64,000 nucleotides of DNA from Tuctoria greenei (Eukaryota; Streptophyta; Magnoliopsida; Poales; Poaceae): the NCBI GenBank assembly GCA_036927565.1, contig JAYESD010000001.1, positions 13,206,001 to 13,270,000 of the forward strand, written 5' to 3'. The notes under the pieces were generated by a model. It had not been told where the DNA came from. It saw nothing but the letters and a program-made list of their open reading frames with translations, and made no database searches. Positions 20,508 to 31,029 of the stretch are shown one piece after another (the stretch's first letter is position 1; each line of letters begins with the position of its first letter). The position numbers were made by a program, and so were the translations under genes.

Positions 20508-20827
20508 TACTAGTCCGGTTTTGCTGAGGACTAGTCTGATTTCTCTCTGTCTAAAAACGGACTTGTCCGTTTTTGCTGCGGATTAGTCCGATATTTGCCC
20601 CTGGAAAACTTCGGACTTGTCCAATCTTGTGCGGACTAGTCCGATGTTCCATGAATCCTTGAAAATTTGCTAAGTCCCTGGACTTTTCCGGACTAGTCCG
20701 GTGTCCCAGCGGACTTGTCCATTTTCCTTTCTGACTAAGATCGGACTTGTCCAATTTTTGGCCAAACTTGTCCGATTTTCTCTCTGGACGACTTCGGACT
20801 AGTCCGGTCCTGTCCGGACTTGTCCGA
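20508..20827. repeat. Palindromic GGACTAGTCC / GGACTTGTCC motif cluster in Tekay-1 5' LTR
   Basis: About twelve motifs in 320 bp. CGGACTAGTCCG is a perfect 12-bp palindrome (three perfect copies here); CGGACTTGTCCG-type copies are one step off. Two further copies occur at about 21357-21392, downstream of the TATA box. Spacer lengths vary, so it is not a simple tandem repeat. Confidence 0.88.
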
Positions 20828-20995
20828 TATTTCGTGACTCCGAGATTGACCTTTTGTTTTACGACTTGTTTCTTGGGTTTCACATCAAGTGGGCCTAGGG
20901 ACGTCATGCCCAACTCTTTTAGAGCCCATTTGGGACTCTAAACCGGCCTCTACTCATCCTAAACTCGAAATCCATCTAACCCTAGCCTCCACCTC

Positions 20996-21003
20996 TATAT
21001 AAA
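20996..21003 (+). promoter_or_regulatory. TATA box of Tekay-1 5' LTR
   Basis: TATATAAA, preserved in the 3' LTR (28713-28720) and Tekay-2 (50527-50534, minus). Confidence 0.65.
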
Positions 21004-23263
21004 CAGCCCCACCCCTTGGTTTGACATCTATTTGCCACTTTTCCACCCACCCAAACCCTAGTTCGTGGGGATCCACCATCAAGGAGGGAGGAGAAGATCC
21101 CAAACAAGAAGAAGAAGAGGAGGAAACGAAGGAGGATCAAGATCTCCACCAAGTTTCGTCCTTCACCACCAATTCATCTCCAAGTTCATCACCAACCCTA
21201 GATCATCAAGATCCAATTGTTACCTCCAAGTTTCTTGGTTCATTGGAGTTCTAAACACCTGGTATACCTTCTATTCTCTTTTCCTTATGCGAATTCAACC
21301 CATAATCTCCAAATTCACGTCGATCTAGAAAACCCTAATCTGCTGATCTCGCAGAGTGCGGACTTGTTCGGTCCCTAGCGGACTAGTCCGATTTTTCTGG
21401 TTAAATTGTGTTGAATTGATTCTAAAATTTGATCTAATCGACCCCAAACCTGTATAAACTTGTTAAAATCTATTGGAGCTAGTTAGTGATCATTAAAAGC
21501 AATCTAGTGACAAGTTCTACCTTGCATTGCATCAATCATGCATGTCATGTCATATTGAGTAATATTTGTGCACTCTTTGATTGTGTTTCTTGTTTTGTAT
21601 GTTTATTGTGTGGATTAGACGGATTTGCGCTAGAGAGTGCCACGGAGGATCTACAACATCAAGAGTTTGAAGGCTTTGACCCTAATCAACAGCAAGAGCA
21701 AGGCAAGTGTCCTTGAAGCATATTGATCCTGTTTTTAAAATAAATGTTTTGTTTGCAAAACTGCATGCTTGTGTCAAATTCATGGGAAATCCTATGGTAG
21801 GAAGTTTACTAGATTTTCTAAACCACCCTTGTCACTGGAATTTATGGTAGAGAGTCGGGAAGGGTTTTTACCTTTTTGCTTCGCTTAATCAACTGGGATG
21901 GGAAACAACTATATCACTCAATTTAATTATGCATGGATGAGATTATGGTTAACATGAACTGGTTAAACATGGTATGGTAATGGATGATCTAAGCAAGCAT
22001 GGTTTTGTGGATGGGTTGGATGTTATGGTGGTTTGCTTGCTTTAGATCTAAGGACCGGTTCATGCGAGAATAAGACAAGACTACAGTGCCACCACGAGGC
22101 CAAGTATGGGTGCGGCGTAGCTGATTAATTAGGGCTTTTCTAGTGCTGTTTGGACCATTGTGGATGCTCGGGGAAGGGGTAGTCGGATTGGGTTGTTGAT
22201 GATTGGTGGGACTACCCTGGGATCCGAATGGCTCAAGAGGGGGCCCTTGGTTGAAGATGTGCTCAGTTGGAGGCATCGCCACCGGTGAAACCTCAGTGGG
22301 GTCTAAATAGGCTAGTAATCCTTTGTAAAGGCTATTTTGTGATCTCTTGGCCACACACCAACGGAAGTGTGTAATGTGACCGACGGGTCATGGGCATAAG
22401 GGAGGTTCTTAGTCGCCGAAGGGTGATGAAATCACAAACACGTGGGTAAAGAGGTACAAACTCTGCAGAGTATCATGATAGCCGTGCTCCCGGTTATGAG
22501 CGCCTGGACAACTTCCATGATTAGAGGCAAATTGGAATTTGGGATGGTTATGGTTGGGTAATGGTTAAGGTTGATATTATGGTTATGGTTTGGTGATTGT
22601 TATGGTTTGGTAATGGTTATGGATGGTTATGGATTAATCTCTGGTAATGAACATGGTTATTGGCGATGGTGAAATCTGGAATTTTTGATAATGGTAATGA
22701 ATTCAGATTTGGTATTACGGTATTACTTATGATTATGATGGGTTTACTTCACTTACTTGTACTATATTGCTTTCGAATGTTTAAATGTACTTTTCAGCAC
22801 TTTGCCATTATTATTGTCGTCATTTGAATCAGCCACATGTCATACTTTCCACACTTGCTGAGTACGACATGTACTCACTCTTGCAATCCCCCACCCCAAC
22901 AGTTGCAGGTTAGGATTGGGAGCTTAATGGCGATAATGCGGAGTTCTAGGCCGTGTCTACCGTCAGCTTTGCCTGTGGTGTTGATTGGAGCTGCGTATGC
23001 ATACCCTGTCGCTTATGTTGCATAGTTGCTTAGTTTGCTTAATTAGTTTATTTCCGCTGCATTAGTTGAACTTGTCATTAATATCCATTAGAGCTTGTAT
23101 TCGAGGATAATCTGGTTTGTGTAATAAAATTTGGTTAACTAATCTTGTCTTGTGGTAATTTTCTGTATACTCGTTTGTGATTGCACTCGTATATGTGTGA
23201 TGAACATCCTGGGCACACATATGCGTTAGCTTGGTTCATTTTCGGAACCGGGCGTCACATATT

Positions 23264-23276
23264 TGGTATCAGAGCC
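23264..23276 (+). other. Primer binding site of Tekay-1 (initiator Met tRNA)
   Basis: TGGTATCAGAGCC, four bases inside the 5' LTR end at 23259. Confidence 0.94.
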
Positions 23277-23532
23277 ACAGGTTGACCGTAGGATGCAGCC
23301 TAGATAGAATGGACACTTTAGAGCACATAGGAGCACTCAGGAATCGATGTGTTTTCGCTTGAAGTGTTGTTTGCTATATATATATTGCTTGCTTGTGTGC
23401 TTAATAGAGGATTTTGGGATGCTTTAGCATTGCCATGTCCACCTAGGCTAGTGTAGCTAGTTGTTTAGTTTCATATCCCTTGATGCATATAGTTGGGGCG
23501 TTTTCTAATTCTTACCTACTGCTTTTCTTCAG
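23277..23532 (+). other. Tekay-1 leader between PBS and gag
   Basis: AT-rich untranslated leader; no gene. Probably holds packaging signals (inference from position). Confidence 0.5.
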
Positions 23533-24846
23533 ATGGTGAGGACTCGCAACCAGAGGGATGGCAATGATGAAGAGGAGAACAATGGAGTGCCTCAGAACAA
23601 CAATGGGCAAGGATCTACTCATGGAGCTATCAACATCGAGCAGCTATTGGCCATGCAAAACTAGCTCATGCAGACCATGATACAGACTATGGGACAGCTG
23701 CAGGCTGGCAATATCAACAATCAGCCCCACATGCCTCCACCGCCACCCCCACCTCCTCATAACCGATTGGGAGAGTTTATGAGGACTAGGCCGCCGACCT
23801 TTGCTCAAGCTGCTGACCCTATGGATGCGGACGATTGGCTCAAGTCCGTGGAGAAGAAGCTGGCTATTGTCCAATGCAGTGACCGGGAGAAGGTCTTGTT
23901 TGCTTCTCATCAACTAGTTGGAGCAGCTGCAGATTGGTGGGATTCTTATTGCAATGCTCATGAGAACCAAGAGAGAATTACCTGGGCGGAATTCAAGGAG
24001 AGTTTCCGTTCTCATTATGTGCCGGAAGGTGTTATGATCTTGAAGAGGCAAGAATTTGAGAACTTGAGACAAGGAAAATCAAGCGTGAGTGAATATCTCA
24101 ATAAGTTCACTCAACTCTCAAGATATGCGCCTGAGGATGTTAGCCGGGACAGCCGGAAGCAATACTTGTTCATGAGGGGATTGAACAATACGATCCAAGT
24201 GCAATTGATCAACTGTGATTATGTCAATTTTCAGAAGCCCTTGGACAAAGCAATTGTGGTTGAGAACAAGATCCGTGAGATGGAGCAAGAAATCAAGAGG
24301 AAGGCGCCATATCAAGGACAGCAACAAGGAAGTAATGTGCGCCCTCGCTTTGCGCCGCCCAATGCGCCTCATTACAGCTCCTCTATTCCAGCTCAGCGCC
24401 CTGGTTATGCACCACGCCCAACTCAGTTTGTGCAGCAGCGCCCTGTCATGCAAGCACCTAGGCCTCCGATGCCTTATGCACCTCGTGCTGATTTTCCTGG
24501 AGCCAATGTTCAAAACCAAGCTCGTCCCAATAATTCTGGTGGAGTTAACAAGTGCTATACTTGTGGAGAAGCTGGACACTTTGCACATCAATGCCCTAAG
24601 TCGGGCCTTGGTCAAGGAAGCAATGCATCGAGGCAAAACCCAAGACCTAATGGAGGACAGCCACAAGGAAGCCGTGGACAGCAAAATTTTGCTCGTGGCA
24701 ACGTGAACCATGTCTCTACGGAGGATGCTCAACAAGCGGATGACGTGGTCATTGGTACGTTTCTCGCCAACTCCGACCCCGCGACTATGTTATTTGATTC
24801 TGGAGCATCGCATATTCATTGCATCGAAGTATGTTGCCAAGTATAG
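23533..24846 (+). pseudogene. gag: Tekay-1 gag with start of protease
   Basis: Start chosen at MVRTRNQRD, first methionine after the leader. Codon 44 is TAG (23662-23664); after that the frame runs to 24846. It carries a Pro-rich stretch, the retrotransposon Gag capsid domain (PMDADDWLKSVEKKL, AAADWWDSY, FRSHYVP, ENLRQGKSSVSEYLNKF at about 23817-24110), a Pro/Gln-rich linker and the zinc knuckle CYTCGEAGHFAHQC at about 24553-24594. The end enters protease (LFDSGASH near 24792) and then leaves the pol frame through a frameshift near 24810. Gag packages the element RNA in particles. Confidence 0.92.
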
Positions 24847-27800
24847 TTTGCCTATCTCTCATATGAAGTTTACTCTGTTGGTTAAGTCTCCTGGAGGAGA
24901 GATGAGGACAAATATAGTATGTCCAAAAGTAAGCCTTAGAATAAGGGGGGTAGACTTCTCTGCCAACCTCATTGTTTTAGATTCTCAAGGGTTGGATATT
25001 ATACTTGGTATGGACTGGTTGAGGAAGCACAATGGAGTTATTGAATGTGCCACAAAGACGGTGAAGTTGACCAATGAGGAAGGAATCACCGTAGAATTTG
25101 AAGCATCTCAAACCGCACCGAAGCAATTGGAATTGAATCATATGGACGGTGCCGCAATTGAGGAGATTCCGGTTGTATGTGAATTTTTGGATGTGTTTCC
25201 GGATGAGTTGCCAGGTATGCCACCCGATCGAGACATTGAGTTTGTTATTGATTTAATACCTGGAACTGCACCTATAGCTAAGAGGCCGTATAGGATGCCT
25301 CCTATGGAATTAGCGGAGCTCAAGAAACAAATTCAAGAGCAATTAGAGAAGGGTTTTATTCGCCCTAGCTCTTCACCTTGGGGAGCGCCCGTTCTATTTG
25401 TGGACAAGAAGGACGGATCCCAAAGGATGTGTGTGGATTACCGAGCTCTCAACGAGGTAACAATCAAGAACAAGTACACCTTGCCCCGTATAGAGGATTT
25501 GTTTGATCAGATGAAAGGTGCCTGTGTATTTTCCAAGATTGATTTGAGGTCGGGATACTTTCAAATGAAGATTAGGCCATCGGACATACCCAAAACAGCT
25601 TTTAGGACACGGTATGGATCTTATGAGTACACCGTGATGTCTTTTGGATTGACAAATGCACCTGCCTACTTTATGTACCTCATGAATAAGGTATTCATGG
25701 AGTACTTAGATAAGTTCGTTGTGGTGTTTATTGATGATATTATGATCTACTCGAAGGATGAGAAGGAACATGAGGAACACTTGAGGCTTACGTTGCAGAA
25801 ATTGAGGGAGCATCAATTGTATGCCAAGTTCAGTAAATGTCAATTCTGGTTACGGGAAGTTTCCTTCTTAGGCCATATTATTTCCGGAGGAGGAGTATCA
25901 GTTGACCCAGGGAAGGTGAGAGATGTGCTTAAGTGGGAACCGCCACAGAATGTCAAGGAAATTCGGAGTTTTCTTGGGATGGCTGGATATTACCGTCGAT
26001 TCATCAAGGACTTTTCCAAGATAGCCAAGCCTATGACGGAGTTGCTAACGAAGGGAAAGGCATTCCAATGGACTGAAGCTTGTCTGAATAGTTTTGAGGA
26101 GTTGAAGAAGAGGTTGACAACAGCCCCGGTTTTGGTATTGCCGGATGTAAGCAAGAGTTTTGACATTTATTGCGATGCATCAAGACAAGGGCTTGGATGT
26201 GTATTGATGCAAGAAGGTCAAGTGGTCGCCTATGCGTCGAGACAATTGAAGAAACATGAGCAGAATTACCCAACACATGATTTAGAACTTGCAGCCGTGG
26301 TACATGCATTGAAGATTTGGAGACACTATATTCTCGGACATAGGTGTGAAATTTACACGGATCACAAGAGTTTGAAGTATATTTTCACACAAACGGATTT
26401 GAACTTGAGGCAACGAAGATGGTTAGAGCTCATCAAAGATTATGATTTGGGTATCAACTATCATCCGGGAAAAGCCAATGTAGTGGCCGATGCTTTGAGT
26501 AGAAAGGGAGTAAGCCATCAACTTACAGTTCGAGAGTTACCATTCGAGTTATGTAAGGAGTTTGAACGGTTGAACCTCGGGTTTGTAAACGAGATGGAGA
26601 TGATGGAGTTAAATCCATCCTTGGAGCAAGAAATTCGAGAAGCACAAACCACAGATGAGGAGATCAAGGAAATCAAGGAAAGAATCGAAGAAGGGAGAGA
26701 ATTCAGATTTGACGAGGATGAACATGGTACCTTATGGCTTGGAAAGAGAATCGTTGTGCCTAATGTAAAGCATATTCGGGAGACAATATTAAAGGAGGCA
26801 CATGACTCGCCTTACTCGATTCACCCTGGTTGTACGAAGATGTACAAGGACTTGAAGACTTGCTATTGGTGGGATAGCATGAAAAAGGACATAGCTGAAT
26901 ATGTAGCAATATGTGATGTGTGCCAACGAGTCAAGGCGGAACATCAAAGGCCAGCCGTATTATTGCAACCGTTGAAGATTCCGGAATGGAAGTGGGAAGA
27001 AATTGGTATGGACTTCATAGTTGGGTTACCGCGTACTCAGTCCGGGTATGACTCAATTTGGGTAATTGTGGATCGCTTAATCAAGTCAGCTCATTTTGTC
27101 CCTGTGAAGACCAAGTATACAGCTGCACGATTGGCCGAAATATACATGGAGCATATTGTGTGTCGACATGGAGTCCCTAAGAAGATAGTCTCGGATAGAG
27201 GTTCTCAATTTACCTCCAGATTTTGGCAAAAATTGCATGAAGCTTTGGGAACGAGGTTGAATTTTAGTTCAGCATATCATCCTCAAACGGATGGACAAAC
27301 CGAGAGGACCAATCAGATTTTGGAGGACATGTTAAGAGCTTGTGCTTTAAAGCATGGGAAAAGTTGGGACAAAAGCTTGCCATACGCAGAATTTTCATAC
27401 AACAATAGTTACCAAGCAAGCTTGAAAATGTCACCATATGAAGCGCTTTATGGGAGGAAGTGTAGGACACCTTTATTCTGGAATGAGGTAGGAGAAACTC
27501 AAGTATTTGGTCCGGATGTGTTGCAAGAAGCCGAAAAGCAAGTCAAGATGATTCGTGAAAACTTGAGGGCTGCCCAATCAAGGCAAAAAGGCTATGCGGA
27601 TAATAGGAGAAGGAAATTAGCCTTTGAAATAGGAGATTTTGTTTACCTCAAGGTGTCACCAATGAGAGGTCATAAGAGGTTTAACATAAGAGGCAAGCTC
27701 GCACCTTGTTATATTGGACCATTCAAGATTTTGGACAAAAGAGGAGAAGTAGCATATAAGTTGGAGATGCCAGCTCATCTTTCAGACGTACATGATGTCT

Positions 27801-28207
27801 TTCATGTTTCCCAGCTCAAGAAGTGTTTGAGAGTACCGGAAGAACAAGTGCCAATGGAAGAATTGGAACTATAGGAAGATTTGACGTATGTCGAGCAACC
27901 GGTCAAAATCTTGGAAACCAAGGAGAGAGTCACAAGGAACAAGGTGATTCGATGGTGTAAAGTCCAATGGAAGCACCATACCGAAAAAGAAGCAACTTGG
28001 GAGCTAGAAGATGATCTCAAGAAGGAATTTCCCTATCTCTTCTCTTCCGCATCGAATCTCGAGGGCGAGATTCATTTTAAGGGGAGTAGGTTTGTAACAC
28101 CCTCATTTTCATGCATCATGCCCTGCATGCACTCATATACATGTTTAACATTAACCCATAACAAGAGGAACAAGTTTAAAATTTATTTGGAACAAAACCG
28201 CACTTAA
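24812..28207 (+). pseudogene. pol: Tekay-1 pol: protease, RT, RNase H, integrase, chromodomain-like tail
   Basis: Long frame (to TAG at 27872-27874) then the same frame reopened to 28207. Domains: protease remainder (LDIILGMDWL near 25000), RT (WGAPVLFVDKKDG, FGLTNAPAYF, catalytic VVFIDDIMIYS near 25728), RNase H (FDIYCDASRQGLG near 26160, YTDHKSLKYIF), integrase zinc finger (HPGCTKMYKDL...CDVCQRVK at 26820-26935), core D (GMDFIVGLP), D (VSDRGSQF), E (HPQTDGQTERTNQ), and C-terminal chromodomain-like segment (KVQWKHHTEKEATWELEDDL at about 27958-28017). All catalytic residues are visible; damage is the upstream frameshift and the TAG. Chromodomains in this family direct integration to modified chromatin. 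The frame continues about 38 codons into the 3' LTR. Confidence 0.94.
28079..28090 (+). other. Polypurine tract of Tekay-1
   Basis: AAGGGGAGTAGG just before the 3' LTR; it lies within the pol coding frame. Confidence 0.85.
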
Positions 28208-28221
28208 AAATGTAGGAAAGT

Positions 28222-28543
28222 GCGGACTAGTCCGGTTTTGCTGAGGACTAGTCCGATTTCTCTCTCTCTAAAAATGGACTTGTCCGTTTTTGCTGCGGAT
28301 TAGTCTGATATTTGCCACTGGAAAACTTCGGACTTGTTCGATCTTGTGCGGACTAGTCCGATGTTCCATGAATCCTTGAAAATTTGCTAAGTCCCTGGAC
28401 TTTTCCGGACTAGTCCGGTGTCCCAGCGGACTTGTCCGTTTTCCTTTCTGACTAAGATCGGACTTGTCCGATTTTTGGCCAGACTTGTCCGATTTTCTCT
28501 CTGGACGACTTCGGACTAGTCCGGTCCTGTCCGGACTTGTCCG
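28222..28543. repeat. Palindromic GGACTAGTCC / GGACTTGTCC cluster in Tekay-1 3' LTR
   Basis: Same array as 20508-20827; here four perfect CGGACTAGTCCG copies. Confidence 0.88.
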
Positions 28544-28712
28544 ATATTTCGTGACTCCGAGATTGACCTTTTGTTTTACGACTTGTTTCTTGGGTTTCAC
28601 GTCAAGTGAGCCTAGGGACGTCATGCCCAACTCTTTTAGAGCCCATGTGGGACTCTAAACCGGCCTCTACTCATCCTAAACTCGAAATCCATCTAACCCT
28701 AGCCTCCACCTC

Positions 28713-28720
28713 TATATAAA
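28713..28720 (+). promoter_or_regulatory. TATA box of Tekay-1 3' LTR
   Basis: TATATAAA, same position as in the 5' LTR. Confidence 0.6.
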
Positions 28721-31024
28721 CAGCCCCACCCCTTGGTTTGACATCTATTTGCCACTTTTCCACCCACCCAAACCCTAGTTCGTGGGGATCCACCATCAAG
28801 GAGGGAGGAGAAGATCCCAAACAAGAAGAAGAAGAGGAGGAAACGAAGGAGGATCAAGATCTCCACCAAGTTTCGTCCTTCACCACCAATTCATCTCCAA
28901 GTTCATCACCAACCTTAGATCATCAAGATCCAAGTGTTACCTCCAAGTTTCTTGGTTCATTGGAGTTCTAAACACCTGGTATACCTTCTATTCTCTTTTC
29001 CTTATGCGAATTCAACCCATAATCTCCAAATTCACGTCGATCTAGAAAACCCTAATCTGCTGATCTCGCAGAGTGCGGACTTGTCCGGTCCCTAGCGGAC
29101 TAGTCCGATTTTTCTGGTTAAATTGTGTTGAATTGATTCTAAAATTTGATCTAATCGACCACAAACCTGTATAAACTTGTTAAAATCTATTGGAGCTAGT
29201 TAGTGATCATTAAAAGCAATCTAGTGACAAGTTCTACCTTGCATTGCATCAATCATGCATGTCATGTCATATTGAGTAATATTTGTGCACTTTTTGATTG
29301 TGTTTCTTGTTTTGTATGTTTATTGTGTGGATTAGACGGATTTGCGCTAGAGAGTGCCACGGAGGATCTACAACATCAAGAGTTTGAAGGCTTTGACCCT
29401 AATCAACAGCAAGAGTAAGGCAAGTGTCCTTGAAGCATATTGATCCTGTTTTTAAAATAAATGTTTTGTTTGCAAAACTGCATGCTTGTGTCAAATTGAT
29501 GGGAAATCCTATGGTAGGAAGTTTACTAGATTTGCTAAACCACCCTTGTCACTGGAATTTATGGTAGAGAGTCGGGAAGGGTTTTTACCTTTTTGCTTCG
29601 CTTAATCAACTGGGATGGGAAACAACTATATCACTCAATTTAATTATGCATGGATGAGATTATGGTTAACACGAACTGGTTAAACATGGTATGATAATGG
29701 ATGATCTAAGCAAGCATGGTTTTGTGGATGGGTTGGATGTTATGGTGGTTTGCTTGCTTTAGATCTAAGGACCGGTTCATGCGAGAATAAGCCAGGACTA
29801 CAGTGCCACCACGAGGCCAAGTATGGGTGCGGCGTAGCTGATTAATTAGGGCTTTGCTAGTGCTGTTTGGACCATTGTGGATGCTCGGAGAAGGGGTAGT
29901 CGGATTGGGTTGTTGATGATTGGTGGGACTACCCTGGGATCCGAATGGCTCAAGAGGGGGCCCTTGGTTGAAGATGTGCTCAGTTGGAGGCATCGCCACC
30001 GGTGAAACCTCAGTGGGGTCTAAATAGGCTAGTAATCCTTTGTAAAGGCTATTTTGTGATCTCTTGGCCACACACCAACGGAAGTATGTAATGTGACCGA
30101 CGGGTCATGGGCATAGGGGAGGTTCTTAGTCGCCGAAGGGTGATGAAATCACAAACACGTGGGTAAAGAGGTACAAACTCTGCAGAGTGTTAATTAAAAC
30201 TATCATGATAGCCGTGCTCCCGGTTATGAGCGCCTGGACAACTTCCATGATTAGAGGCAAATTGGAATTCGGGATGGTTATGGTTGGGTAATGGTTAAGG
30301 TTGATATTATGGTTATGGTTGGGTAATGGTTAAGGTTGATATTATGGTTATGGTTTGGTGATGGTTATGGTTTGGTAATGGTTATGGATGGTTATGGATT
30401 AATCTCTGGTAATGAACATGGTTATTGGCGATGGTGAAATCTGGAATTTTTGATAATGGTAATGAATTCAGATTTGGTATTACGGTATTACTTATGATTA
30501 TGATGGGTTTACTTCACGTACTTATACTATATTGCTTTCGAATGTTTAAATGTACTTTTCAGCACTTTGCCATTATTATTGTCGTCATTTGAATCAGCCA
30601 CATGTCATACTTTCCACACTTGCTGAGTACGACATGTACTCACTCTTGCAATCCCCCACCCCAACAGTTGCAGGTCAGGATTGGGAGTTTAATGGCGATA
30701 ATGCGGAGTTCTAGGCCGTGTCTACCGTCAGCTTTGCCTGTGGTGTTGATTGGAGCTGCGTATGCATACCCTGTCGCTTATGTTGCATAGTTGCTTAGTT
30801 TGCTTAATTAGTTTATTTCCGCTGCATTAGTTGAACTTGTCATTAATATCCATTAGAGCTTGTATTCGAGGATAATCTGGTTTGTGTAATAAAATTTGGT
30901 TAACTAATCTTGTCTTGTGATAATTTTCTGTATACTCATTTGTGATTGCACTCGTATATGTGTGATGAACATCCTGGGCACACATATGCGTTAGCTTGGT
31001 TCATTTTCGGAACCGGGCGTCACA

Positions 31025-31029
31025 GTAGG
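31025..31029 (+). repeat. Target site duplication GTAGG (right) of Tekay-1
   Basis: Partner of 20371-20375. Confidence 0.92.

Larger units (their letters stand above)
20376..23259 (+). repeat. 5' LTR of Tekay-1
   Basis: TGTAACACCCTC...GGCGTCACA, 2884 bp. U3 holds the palindrome cluster (20508-20827), then the TATA box at 20996-21003. A 77-codon frame at 21021-21254, rich in Glu/Ser and without recognisable domain, is kept in all three Tekay LTRs. Further on are TGGTTATGG-type simple repeats at about 22540-22640. Confidence 0.94.
20376..31024 (+). mobile_element. Tekay-1: complete chromodomain Ty3/gypsy element (Tekay type)
   Basis: 10,649 bp with LTRs of 2884 and 2932 bp, TG...CA termini, tRNA-iMet PBS at 23264-23276, gag, pol in gypsy order (PR-RT-RNase H-INT) with a C-terminal chromodomain-like region, PPT at 28079-28090 and 5-bp duplication GTAGG. 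RT and chromodomain sequences are of the Tekay/Del kind; the clade call is by family resemblance. The coding region has a gag nonsense codon, a frameshift in protease and a stop before the chromodomain, so it is non-autonomous as it stands. Confidence 0.95.
28093..31024 (+). repeat. 3' LTR of Tekay-1
   Basis: 2932 bp. Nearly identical to 20376-23259 by eye; main differences are an extra copy of a roughly 36-bp unit (GGGTAATGGTTAAGGTTGAT type) at about 30280-30350 and a short insertion near 30190. Such close similarity implies recent insertion. Confidence 0.94.

Noticed and set aside
20508..20827. CRISPR-like look of short palindromic repeats with spacers
   Set aside because: Repeats are 10-12 bp with short uneven spacers inside a plant LTR; no cas genes and the same array recurs in three LTRs.
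20551..20913. 121-codon minus-strand frame in the Tekay LTR, also at 28268-28630
   Set aside because: Its repetitive RTSP/LVRS composition is produced by the palindromic DNA motifs; it has no domain and runs opposite to the element.
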